Below are positions 25,694-37,606 of a DNA stretch of 64,000 nucleotides, piece by piece. The notes under the pieces were generated by a model. It was not told the DNA's origin and searched no databases. It saw only the letters and a program-made list of their open reading frames with translations. The DNA comes from Cyprinodon diabolis (Eukaryota; Chordata; Actinopteri; Cyprinodontiformes; Cyprinodontidae), in assembly GCA_030533445.1 (NCBI GenBank), contig CM060072.1, positions 13,795,875 to 13,859,874 on the forward strand. Reading direction: 5' to 3'. A program made the translations under genes and the position numbers. How positions within the stretch are numbered: the stretch's first letter is position 1; each line of letters begins with the position of its first letter.

Positions 25694-25798
25694 CTACTCC
25701 GTGCGCGCTCCCGACGAGGGGATACAAATTTTCGCAGGCATAACAACCTTGGCACGACACCGGGACTGGCAGCCTCTCACACAACACGATCGTGTCAT
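25694..25798 (-). pseudogene. THAP-like N-terminal fragment of the transposase gene
   Basis: Starting at the Met of MTRSCCVRGCQSR, the frame shows the C-x-x-x-C-type opening (CVRGC) typical of THAP zinc-finger domains, then ends after about 34 residues. The distal Cys and His of the C2CH finger and the AVPTIF-type end are missing from the contiguous frame. It could be a first exon with the remainder lost to the internal deletion. Its position at the right terminus, pointing inward, fits the transposase gene of an ISL2EU-like element. The evidence is short, hence moderate confidence. Confidence 0.4.
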
Positions 25799-25925
25799 TT
25801 CTGGTAAATAATTGTGCCGAAAGAACATCCGCGTGTGGGTTATCTTGACTTTCCACCTAATATGGTGGTTTTCCCACGATGCACCGCGCCCGAGGTAAAC
25901 AATTGACGTCACCTGGCGGAGACCG

Positions 25926-26989
25926 ATTGATGATGCATTTTTACATTTTTCTCTATATGGAAAACATTGGGTTAGTGTTACGCTGTGGAATCACTGAAAA
26001 TAGTCAGTGAACAACAAATAATTTCATGTAAGATGTAAAATCAATTTAATAATCATTACATTTCCTCACCTCTGAACATAGTGACAAGCCAAAAACATAC
26101 CAAAAGGAAAAAAACTAACTAAATGCTAATATCTATGAAACATTAATGGGACATTTTACACCTACCCTACATCCAAAGATGAAAATGTAGCATGCTTTTG
26201 AAAGTTTTATGAACCTGTATCTCTTTCAAGTGAGCTACAAGTGTTAAATTGTACAGCAAACCTGATGTCTGGAGAAGCAGCAAAGGCCTGGGCACGTTCA
26301 GAGATGGTTATTACAGTTGCCAAATCTGTGCACAAAGTTCTTACAACAGTAGCGTGGGCGTTATTTCTGTAGGGTGCTGCAGAATTTTAATTGATGTTGA
26401 AAGGCCTCCAAAATGAAACATGTTGACATATGCCTGAATTCTGAATGGTTTAGACATGTTTGCAGCTTACTTTGTCAATATCTGTAAGACTAATTTGGAT
26501 TTTTGAATTGTTAATAAAAAAAACAAACATGTTCTTCTTTGGTTAAAAGTGTCTGCTGTAAGCACACTTTTTATTAAAGTAACTCTAAATATTTCTCATT
26601 GTTGGGATTAAAATTAAACTTTTTTCTGATGTCACAAATGTAAGACTCATCCTATTTAAATCCACTGTGTTCTCAGTTTGCATAAGACAGTGAGTCTAAC
26701 AGAATAACCTGTAAACCGTATATGTCTTCATTTGAATAATTCAGCGTTACGTTTGTTTTAAGATGTAATGACTGCATCACCAAGGATTTCAAATACCAAA
26801 TCCAAACCAAAGGAAACAAGAAGCACCAGACCAAATGAGAACATCTGCATTTTGAGACGGTAAACCCTGATTATGCCTAAACAGTCTGGTGACTTTAAAC
26901 AGAGCAAAACCAAATCTAGCAGCTTTAAATAGTCTTCTTGCCTAAGTCTATTTGCTCTTTTGTTTGATGTGCTGAGATCTAGAATTGAA
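25926..26989. other. Anonymous AT-rich DNA
   Basis: No gene or repeat recognised. Read on the minus strand, the end of the long frame from the neighbouring retrotransposon continues here to 26758 past the microsatellite. That extension has no retrotransposon similarity and is not counted as coding. Confidence 0.45.

Positions 26990-27070
<81 letters not shown>
26990..27070. repeat. Compound (CA)n(TA)n(GA)n microsatellite
   Basis: About 5 CA units, about 25 TA units and about 9 GA units follow each other without interruption. On the minus strand it abuts the last recognisable codons of the RLE retrotransposon (reading GCRGFAGRSL), so it marks that element's 3' border in the window. Confidence 0.95.
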
Positions 27071-27072
<2 letters not shown>

Positions 27073-28245
27073 TCTGCCTGCGAAGCCCCTGCAGCCCACT
27101 TCAATAGGCTCGCAGCGGGCTTTCCAGCCATTCCTCCGGCACTCAGCCACAAGTTCTGTGTATTTAGCCCTCTTCCTCTCCTGGGCTTCCTCTATTCTGT
27201 CCTCCCAAGGAACAGTTAGTTCAAGCAGCACAACCTGCCTGGTGGAAGTTGATGACAGCACCATGTCCGGGCGGAGTGTCGTGGCTGCGATGTAATCCGG
27301 GAATCTTGACTGCCTCCCCAGATCGAGCAAGAGCTGCCAGTCCCTTGCTGTTGTGAGCAGGCCCCCTTGGGTCTTCTTGGAAGGTTGCAGTTTCTCCCCT
27401 GCTCGAACAAAGGCAATCATGCTCCTGCTTAGAGGTTGACTCTTGCTGGTGTTTATGCCAGTGCAGATGGTATCTGCTATTGCCCGCAGGACCTGGTCAT
27501 GGCGCCAGCGGTATCTGCAATCACCCAGGGCCTTTGGGCAGCACCTTAGGATGTGCTCAAGAGACCCTTTCCTCTGGCAGAGCTGACACGCAGGTGATTC
27601 TAACAGGCCCCAGGTGAACAGGTTAGTGGGGCTTGGGAGGACATCATTCACAGCTTGGACGAGGAACCTGAAATGATGTGGCTCCGCCCTCCATACATCA
27701 GTCCAGGTGATCTTACGGCTGGAAACATGCTCCCACTTGGTCCAGGCCCCTTGCTTGCTCATGCCCACCACCCTGCTGAAGCGAGCTTCTTCCACCTCTG
27801 CCCGAACCTCCTCTTGGATGAGTTTACACCTGTCCTTCCCTGTCACTCTGCTGTAGCACGGCTTCGGGTTGCTGCCCAGCCCTGCCCGCCCTGTGGCCAC
27901 TGTACCCACCATGGTGCTGTGACGCAGCCTCGCCTCGGCTCTTTCCACTGCGTCCTTGGCACGCCACTTCCTTCCAGTGCGGACCTCTATCCCTGCTGAA
28001 GACACCTTCCCATCAGTGGAGTCTCTGTAGAGAAGGACTTCTCTAGCCCGGGCAACCTTGAAATCCTCTGACACGCTGCTCAACGGGAGCATGAGCTTGG
28101 TCCCATGTCCAAACAGGGCAATACTGCTCAGACTGCGAGGCAAGCCCAGCCACCTGCGCAGGTACTGACTGATCTTCCTCTCAAAGCTCTCCACGATCGT
28201 AAGTGGGATCTCGTACATCAGCAAAGGCCAGAGGAGACGGGGCAA
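27071..28245 (-). pseudogene. Thumb, CCHC knuckle and restriction-like endonuclease of the RLE retrotransposon
   Basis: The frame begins PRLLWPLLMYEIP...RKISQYLRRWLGLPRSLSS (RT thumb/linker). It continues with a CCHC knuckle at residues 220-235 (CQLC...H...C) and a YRWRHDQVL linker. The endonuclease follows with R325-P326-D327, then LELTVPWEDR at 341-350 and a KRAKY block near 358-362, consistent with the PD-(D/E)xK fold that nicks the target site in R2-like elements. It reaches GCRGFAGRSL and then enters the microsatellite. The open frame continuing to 26758 is read-through. Known relatives carry further C-terminal residues, so the 3' end also appears lost, which is unusual because LINEs normally lose the 5' end. 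Confidence 0.75.
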
Positions 28246-28819
28246 GATGTTGTGCTGATACCACCTTCCCTTTCTGCAAGACCAGGGATCTGGACTTCCC
28301 AGGCTTGAAACTCATCCTTGCCCAAGAGATGAGTCTATCCAGGCCTTGCAGCAACCATCTGCACCCAGGCACTGATGTAGTAGTTACCGTGAGGTCATCC
28401 ATAAATGCTCGGATTGGTGGCTGCCGGGTACCAGATTTGGATAATGGGCCTTGGCACTCTACTTCTGCTGACTTCACCAACATATTCATGGCGAGGGCAA
28501 ACAGGGAGACAGAGATCGTGCAGCCAGTGATTATTCCTTTTTCCAGACGGTGCCAATCCGATGTTGATGCCCCAGAGGACACCCTGAGACTAAAATCTTC
28601 ATAATAGTCCAGGATGAGGTGCCGCACCTTCTCTGGGACATGATATCTGCTCAGGGATAATTCCACCAACTTGTGCGGAATCGATCCATAAGCATTGGCG
28701 AGGTCCAGCCAAAGAACCGCCAAATCACCCCTGCTCTCTCTCGCCTCACGGATCAGCTGTGTCACTACACCAGTTTGCTCGATACACCCCAGGACTCCTG
28801 GCACACCCCCCTTTTGCAT
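28181..28819 (-). pseudogene. Reverse transcriptase domain of the RLE retrotransposon (5' part)
   Basis: Target-primed reverse transcriptase fragment. Visible motifs: QKGGVPG... entering the fingers; motif [15 protein letters not shown] with Asp39 of the open frame; motif B KGIITGC (about 94-100); and motif C FMDD with Asp141/Asp142. Motif C is FMDD rather than the more common YADD/FADD. The frame then passes KPGKSRSLVLQKGKVV and shifts to another frame, where the thumb resumes at ILPRLLWPLL. The distance between these points is shorter than I expect for the family, suggesting an internal deletion of several dozen codons plus the frameshift. The start shown is only the first in-frame Met after truncation. 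Inactive as it stands. Confidence 0.75.
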
Positions 28820-28824
28820 ATCTT

Positions 28825-28828
<4 letters not shown>

Positions 28829-28912
<84 letters not shown>
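28829..28912. repeat. (TA)n microsatellite at the 5' border of the RLE fragment
   Basis: About 42 TA units. It is preceded by 'atatctttgtg' and followed, after 'taacttca', by another 'atatctttgtg' with more TA units. The short flank is therefore duplicated around the tract. It is the second of two TA arrays bracketing the retrotransposon fragment. Confidence 0.95.
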
Positions 28913-28913
<1 letters not shown>

Positions 28914-30565
28914 CTTCAATATCTTTGTGTATATATATCAGGTAAAATAGGCTACAGGTTTATAGATGAATTACTGAGGAATCAGTCTCTTCATTGAACA
29001 ATGTTTTAGCCATAAAGTGTCAAATAAAAAGGCTATTTTAAAGATACTTTTCAGTAAAAATGTACTAAAATCTCTGACTTTTATACAAAAACTCTGAAAA
29101 TGTTCATAGTTTGAAAGAAAAACATCAATTAATACTAAGGTTGGGTAACTCTTGCTGCTTGTCAGTATGTTGTGTTTCTTCTATATTTTAAGTATTTGTA
29201 TATATTTCAAGATGTAAGACACCATGTTGTGCACTATGATAAAATGAGAGAATTGAACTCGGCCCCTCCTCATATCTACCTTGTCTACTTTGAAACATTG
29301 AAATATTTTGGGTTCATTTCCAACTTTCAACTCCCAAAGCAATTTATCCCAAGTGGTGTTTACAGTGCTTTGTCAAGATAATTATAACCCTTGAAATACA
29401 GAATGTCCCATTTTTTCACTTGTTAACCACAACGTGTTTTGCCTGGATTTTATGAATTATACCAAGGAAAGTAATGTATGATTTTGAAGTGTAGAAACAT
29501 GGCTAAATCCACTCTCAAATCAACTCTCTCCAGCTTTTTAAAACAGGCTTGGAGGGTAATAAAAGGAGCAACTATCCTAATTTAGAAGCTCTTCCTAATC
29601 TTTCTTATAAAAATTAAGATTTTAAAAGTAGTCTAAAGAAAAACCTGATAAAAAATTTTGCTGTTGCTAATAATGTTGTTATTTGGTTCTACCTAAATAG
29701 CTCATCATGATCACAAACTGCTTTGTTGGTGCCTTCCTTTAGTTGTGGGTGACTTCCCCATGAGTAATCTACTACTTAAACATCATTAACCTCACTAAAA
29801 ATGTTTCCTGCAGAACAACAGGAATGATTTCGATCTACATCGTGTTGTGCTTAAGTGGAGGAGGTGAAGGATGGCGTAATTACCACTGAAAATTTTCCCT
29901 CAAGTCATTCTCCCTGTCTCTCTGAACGTCTGCGTTTCCTTTTTAAACATGACAGGATGGCTTTTGACATGACCTGTCAGTCCCTGGATGACACTGTAGT
30001 GTGCGCATACACTCACTATTTGAGATAAGGTTAGGTATTGTGCAATATGTCTGGATTGCACATTGTATTCAGAGAAACATGACATGCTGGAATGAAACAG
30101 TGTGAACACAGACAGCTATGCATACAATAGAATGAAGTAAACACACTGCAAGGTTTTGAGATCTGCTTTATTTTGTTTACACACTTAGGCTACAACTGTA
30201 AATAAGTATCACAAGAATTACCTACTTATAACGAGTTTCATCATGTCTCTTAAAAAGAACATTATTATATTGCAACATATAATTCTATTGTCTGGACTCA
30301 CCTTTTACATGTCATCTGTTGGTAAGGGGAGGGCTGATGTCTGAAACGAGGCACACCTCTGTCCAGTCACCAGTTCATTTTAGGGCAAGAGTGTTGTATT
30401 AAAAAAATACATTAATTTAAGCAACAAAAATAACTGCATTATGCTGGTATATAAATATACTCTAAATTTAATTTTTTTTCTATTGCTAATTATTTTTGCT
30501 TTAGACTCAGATTGAAGTTAAAATTCAGTCCTACAGTTAATTTTTTAGGGAATAACTGTTTCCCA
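28913..30565. other. Anonymous AT-rich DNA
   Basis: Short ORFs only. No repeat family, RNA or domain recognised. Confidence 0.45.
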
Positions 30566-30803
30566 GTGGGCCTCGGCAGATGGCCACTCACAATGAGGCT
30601 GGTTCTGCTGGAGGTTTCATCCTGTTAAAAGGGAATTTTTCCCCCTCAACTGTCACTAAAAGCATGCTTGAGGTGAGGGAGGCAATCAGCTGGTTTTCCT
30701 TAGATAGAAAACTTTTTATCAGTTTGACTCATAATCTGGTTGAGATGACATGTGTTGTGAATTGGCGCTAAATAAATGAGCTTATTTGAACTGAATTGAA
30801 TTG
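30566..30803 (+). repeat. Dispersed retroposon tail, family A, copy 3 (most complete)
   Basis: Begins 'gtgggcctcggcagatggcc', then 'ggttctgctggaggtttcat', 'cctgttaaaagggaattttt', 'aagcatgcttgaggtgaggg', 'caatcagctggttttcctta' and 'gaattggcgctaaataaatg'. It ends with 'gaactgaattgaattg'. This is the fullest of the four copies and sets the order of blocks for the family. I recognise it as a very common fish repeat but cannot name the parent element. Confidence 0.65.
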
Positions 30804-30956
30804 CCTTTCCCTCAGAGTTACTATAGAATTTCTAATGTACTCTAGTTGTAGATAATGTCACCATTAATAAACCTAATGTGGATTTCTCCAACCAAACTTT
30901 CTAAGTTCATCTATACATTTACTCTGCATTTTTTCTGACCCTCTAATTAACTTGAT

Positions 30957-31285
30957 GTGGCGACGGTGGCGTCGGATGCAGGAGTTTGCCCTGCAACTGG
31001 AGAGCTACCATTTCAAGCGCCGGTTCTGACTTTCAATGTCATTGTGTCCTTGGGGAAGACACTTCCCCCACATTGTCTACTAATGCTAATGCTTGTCAGA
31101 GGGCCCGGTGGCCCCTGTGTACGGCAGCTTCACCTCTGTCAGTGAGCCCCAGGGCAGCTGTGGCTACAATGTAGCTGGCCACCATCAATGTGTGAGTAAA
31201 TGACTGAATGTAGACTAAAGCACTTTGCTTAAGTCTCCTGACTTGAAAAAGTGCTGTACAAGTACAAACAGATTACCATTTACCT
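30957..31285 (+). mobile_element. tRNA-derived SINE, diverged
   Basis: Opens with a 'gtggcgacggtggcgtcgga' head, continues through 'cattgtgtccttggggaaga', 'cagagggcccggtggcccct' and 'ccagggcagctgtggctaca', and ends with 'gtgctgtacaagtacaaac'. These ordered blocks match a common fish SINE as I remember it, including the 'aagtgctgtacaagtaca' tail. The head has lost clear A/B boxes, so this copy is old. A 62-codon ORF across it is a by-product. Confidence 0.6.
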
Positions 31286-34200
31286 ATTGCCACTTTACCA
31301 GATTGGAATCAGCGATTGCTACACAGCCCCCCTTAAGATTTAGGTTAGAATAAATCCTTTATTCTTAATCTACCCTAAGTAACATTTTAAAACAGCTTAA
31401 TCAAAGGTCTGACTTGAATTTTTTCTGGAGAGAGCTAACCACTAGGATGATGGCAAGGAGGCCAATCACAATATAAAAAGCCATAATACCAGAGAAAACA
31501 TCCAGCAAATCAAAGGGTTTGATTGCTAACGCCAGTACACATGTTTTATACAATAGAGAATGTTGTTTTTCTACATGCAGTTTAGCAAAATTAAAAACAA
31601 AAAGAAAATTAACAAACAAATAGCTACAGTATATCTTTTTATATTGTTATTGTGTTTAGGTTATTATCTGCTGAGAGGTGCCCTATTCATTACCTGTCAG
31701 AAACACCGTCTAAATGTAATCCGTTTTAATCCTACCAAGGGTATAAATAAATTTTACTCTATGTGTTACTGGATAGAGACCAAAAAAGACTTGGCATGAT
31801 AACTTATTACAGATCCGAGGATCTGTGAGTAATCACTCATCAGTCTTTTATTTTGTTATCCACAGCCCAAACGTGGCTTTGCAAACTCTAACCTTGCTTT
31901 CTTTTACTTTGTTGTTTAAAGTGGTTGTAATTTACTTTTTCACCTGCAGTTTTTTTTCCCGACTTTTATTTTTACAGATCAGTCTGAGACATTTGTTGTA
32001 GTTTCTTGACATTTCTTATATTCAAATACCAGGTTGCAGTTAATATTGTGTTGCTCTGAGTTTTTCTTTTTCTTTTTCTAAAACCATATTTTATTGGATC
32101 TGAGTGAACTGACAGGAAGCAACACTCATGAGGTACAATTCATTTCATGTCAGTCACCAAGCTAATTATTTAGCTCTGCACATCTTGAAGATTTGTTAAA
32201 GATCCACAAGTTTCCTACTGGTTTCTTTATTTATTTCTATAAACACTATTGTTTTACTGAATTCTCATTCACCTGCTTGTCAGAACAAAGTAGTTTTATA
32301 TAATAAAAAAAAAGGAATGACATGTCCTACTCGCTGTTCAATACTCTGCAGCTTTGCTTACTGGTTTAACCTGTCTGCCTGTATAAACCGAACTGCCAAA
32401 TGAACCAATGGGGTCATGATTAACAGTGTAAAATATCATCCCATTCTACATAACATTGCAAATTTCTTACGCAGCAGTGACATCAGTCGTTGTCGGCCTG
32501 TTTCATGTTACCTGAAAGACTTTGGCTCTTCTGCTTGTTGTCCAAACACAGAAGCAGACAGATGAAGCTGCCACAACAGAGAAAATGTCAAAGACACCAA
32601 AAGTCCAAAGAGCCGGCAGATCAACTTATGCGTTTTCAAGCCAGCCCTGTAGAGCTGCACCTACACTGGCAAATTATGTTGTCGCTGTTTTTTCCTTAAA
32701 ATATCGTTCCGCTTTAAACTAATATTAGAACCATTTCATATTTTTGTAAAATATTTAGGATAGTCTTGAGGTTTGGAAACATGATGTATTAATAAAACAC
32801 TTGCAAAGCGGTTAAATGCCTTTAAGTATGCAATTTCCCATCCTTGGTTTACTGAACAAGCTTCATGGACCACATTAAAAACCTACCAGAAGTTGCAACA
32901 AAGAGGTAATTTGACTGTATGGAAAAAACAACAGGCAATAGAAATGCATATTTTAGAGGAGTTGGTTTTTAGCCCCCTGTCTGTGAAAGGATCAGTATGC
33001 AGATGTGCAACAGAGGATAGTGATGTAATCTTGACATTTGATCTCAATATTTTGTGGTATTGGTTGTAATAATAGTAAAGTGTAGATTGAAAGGTCTTTG
33101 CAGTCTTTTTAGCCAATTGGCTTTTTTGACTGCATGCTAGCAGAATGCATAAATTGACTTCTTCGTGACATCAGTTACATTAAGAAAATTATTTTCATCA
33201 CAAACCTGTACACAATGACAGCATTTATTATTATTCTTTTTTATTCATTGATATCTAGTGGTGGAGGAAATAGTCAAATGAACATTTCCAACAATGCTGT
33301 CATTTTTTGTGGGGGGGTTGTGGGTTTAAATGACATTAATCAGAAAGTATTGTTGTTATGATAAATCACAGTTCTATGCAAGATGTAGAGGGAGAGTTTC
33401 AGCTAGGGTGTTGCTGATGCATGAGGACTCGGCTGATTGACAGGGCTTTTGTGTTAGCTAAAGTATTTCTACCTCTGGAAGAGGCCGAAACAAAAGCCGG
33501 TGGAGACATCGATTCCAAAATAAAAAATAAAAACAGTCTTATAAAAGAAAAAATGCTAATGATGATATTGCACTTCAGTTTTATTAGGCTTTTGCTTTTT
33601 AGACTGTCTGGATAAGAAATGTGGGTTAACATCTCAGCACCAACTGTTACTTTTCAATATACTTGCAAAGAAATGACAGGTTTATAAAGATTAATACATA
33701 AAATTAAAATAAGCATACAATTTGTACTGTAGTATCCAATAACTAAGAAAATAAGGAGAACCTTGGTGGGAGTGGAGAAAAAGCTGCCCTCACGGATGGA
33801 TGTGACAGGTATGGTTGCAGAGTTGGTACACTCCACTGCCTCCAAACAAATCCTCCCACATTCTTAATGTGTTGTGCCAGTTTTGTTAGCTTTGTTGGGA
33901 TGTGCATGACTGAAGTCTGCTGCTCACATCTCCTTTGTGAGTCATGCATCTGTCGGTGCGCCGCGCAAGTTGCCTGGATTTGCCCAACTTTTTTTTAAGA
34001 TCCGCCCATTATTTGAGAAACATCTTGCACATTTTCAGGTTTTTGTTTTGACTTGCTGGTTTAACGGAGGCTGAATGTGTACATTTCCACTTTAAGTTTG
34101 TGAAAAGCTGGATCAAAATATTAAATAATATACTCTTGTACTTAACACTTGTTTTGCAATGCTCATTTTATTTAATGAGACTTCTCTGTATCCTTCAAAT

Positions 34201-35071
34201 CTATTTTAGCATGGTACAGAGTCTGACTTGAGTGCTTCATACCACAATGACAAACGTAAACTTCATAATAGAAATGGATAAAACCTGTCACTCAGCTGTT
34301 TCAACCATGCAAAATTATATTCCTAACAACATATTACCTAAAAGCTTAAAAGCACCAAAAAGCTTAAAAGCTTTTTTGTGACCATTATAATCTGCAGCTT
34401 CCTGTCTGACACGCAGCAGCAAGCCAATATAAGAAGAGAAACATTAGACACATGGTTAAGTTGATGGTTCGGTTTTTCTTCTCATTCCAAGATCAACCTT
34501 GTAAAATAGTTTGCTCATTTGGTGATACTTAATTTGAACCTACGGTCATGTTTAACACCAAGATGTGAGTCAGTTATCAAGGAATTAGGTATGCTAATAA
34601 AGGAAGTAGAGTTTAGAAGTTTAAACATTGATATATATTGTGTTTAAATTTATGATCCCATAAGATAAATATTCAACCCTTGTCACTCAGAGGCATTTTT
34701 TCATGATTTATCTGGCAGAGCCGTCATGTCTTTCTTGTTCTTGTAAGAGCTGTCATCACAGTTTATCGTCTATAATGACAGCCTGAACATCAAAGCTAAC
34801 ATCTACGGTAGAGGTTATCTGAAAGCCAAACATTATGACAGTTAAAATTTGTATTGTATTGAAACTGCAAAAAACAAATAATAGGTCACAACCGTAAATG
34901 TTAAAGAATATTTTCATTCTCCTACTTCCATGTTAATGTCACATTTTTCCATGGAAAAAAGATTTGTATCTGTTCTTGTGAACACATCTACATTAAAGCA
35001 ATTTCCAAACACATGGTGTCAGAGCAGACAGGTTAAAGAGGAGTCTCTTGTTACGGCTGAGCAAAGGCCAC
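31286..35071. other. Anonymous AT-rich DNA
   Basis: Only ORFs of 60-79 codons without domains. Overlapping opposite-strand ORFs at 31401-31799, 33399-33632 and 33654-33949 have no supporting features. Nothing recognised in about 3.8 kb. Confidence 0.45.
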
Positions 35072-35366
35072 GGTGTCAGAACTACTGCAGATGTTCACTG
35101 ATGTTTTCAAACTAGGTGGCAAAACACAGGCAAGTGATCAAACTCCATATAAGAACTGGAGAGTCTGAAGCAGCGTGCATCAGCTGAGAAACGAACTGAG
35201 ATCGAGCGTCAGGTGGCTGAACTACTGGAGGACAGAGTTGTGCAGGAGAGTTGGAGCCCCTGGGCTTCTCCAACTGTGCTTGTGAGAAAGAAAGGGGGGG
35301 CAGTGGAGGTTCTGCATTTATTATCGTCGTCTGAAAGCAGTCACAATCACTCGTCTACCATTCAAA
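35072..35366 (+). pseudogene. Gypsy-type LTR retrotransposon pol fragment (start of reverse transcriptase)
   Basis: In one plus-strand frame 'gagctactgcag'-type sequence encodes ELLQMFTDVF, as found just before the RT of Gypsy elements. After a frame change the sequence reads HIRTGESEA and then AEKRTEIERQVAELLED. It continues into the diagnostic SPWASPTVLVRKK block, another frame change within a G-run near 35296-35301, and finally RRLKAVTITRLPF. This is the N-terminal edge of a Gypsy RT, before the catalytic motifs. At least two frameshifts and loss of everything else leave a ~0.3-kb relic. No LTR is visible nearby. Confidence 0.75.
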
Positions 35367-35946
35367 CACATTTTTAGAAAAAAGACTGCAAACATAGCAA
35401 CAGGACACATATATTCTGGTGTTACGATTTACAGGCATATATCAATGAACTTTTATCAAGTCCACCTTTTATCGAGGTGTGTAAGTTATATTGTTGATAT
35501 TTGCGCAAAACTGTTATAATTACTTAGTTTGAAAACCTTATTTGGAGTCAGAATCACAAGTATGAACAGTACTCTGTAATCTGCTAATATTATTAATTAT
35601 ATCTTTGCCCTCTGTGGATTTTAAACTGATGTGCAGCTTTTACATTTGAAGCTTTGTTTATCACTCTGCTGATTTCAGCCTTGTTGCACATGTGTCAGGG
35701 CTTCACATAGAAAAGTTATAGGTTTTCTGTCAACATGAAAATGAAGACCGGTATGTTTTCAAACCATCACATTGAGGAACCCATTTTTGAAAAATTAAAT
35801 TGTACTGTTGTATGCGAAAAAAGGGAGCTGTCGCAAAGTAAATTTAAAACAGAAACATGGCTAAACCTTTGATTTTCACTAACAAAGCTAAAGCTAGATA
35901 AAGCATTATAGCTATGAAATTATTTCAGTAAATGCATTTGTAGTTC

Positions 35947-35951
<5 letters not shown>

Positions 35952-35992
<41 letters not shown>
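35952..35992. repeat. (TA)n microsatellite next to a Tc1 terminus
   Basis: About 20 TA units end directly at the left terminus of the Tc1-like element at 35993. Tc1 elements insert at TA, so a TA array is an easy target. Expansion after insertion is also possible. Confidence 0.95.

Positions 35993-37606
<1,614 letters not shown>

Larger units (their letters stand above)
24451..25925. mobile_element. ISL2EU-like (PIF/Harbinger-related) transposon, internally deleted
   Basis: Both ends read CGGTCTCCGCCAG inward (13-bp perfect inverted repeat), then TCACGTGAC versus GTGACGTCA. Each end is flanked by AT, the 2-bp target duplication reported for ISL2EU elements. The left end holds, on the plus strand, the start of a gene like those encoding YqaJ/SWIM-type proteins. 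The right end holds, on the minus strand, the start of a THAP-like transposase gene. Known ISL2EU elements carry a transposase plus a YqaJ-nuclease gene, and this arrangement fits that with most of both genes removed. The middle is a three-and-a-bit copy tandem array of 166-bp units with hairpins. At 1,475 bp it must be non-autonomous. Family assignment is from memory. Confidence 0.65.
27071..28828 (-). mobile_element. RLE-type non-LTR retrotransposon fragment (R2/R4/Hero-like group)
   Basis: The fragment encodes, in order on the minus strand, a reverse transcriptase starting inside the fingers, a thumb, a CCHC zinc knuckle and a restriction-like endonuclease (RLE), with no AP endonuclease. 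This order defines the R2-like non-LTR retrotransposons, many of which are site-specific. Both borders lie in (TA)n tracts. The 5' part (N-terminal DNA-binding fingers and the start of RT) is missing, as is the end of the ORF. The coding region is split into two frames near 28.25 kb. It is GC-richer than its surroundings, fitting a foreign origin. Clade assignment within the RLE group is uncertain. Confidence 0.8.

Noticed and set aside
26758..27070. Continuation of the RLE endonuclease frame through the microsatellite to 26758
   Set aside because: Read-through of a low-complexity IYIYIY tract into unrelated flank; no similarity to the retrotransposon C-terminus.
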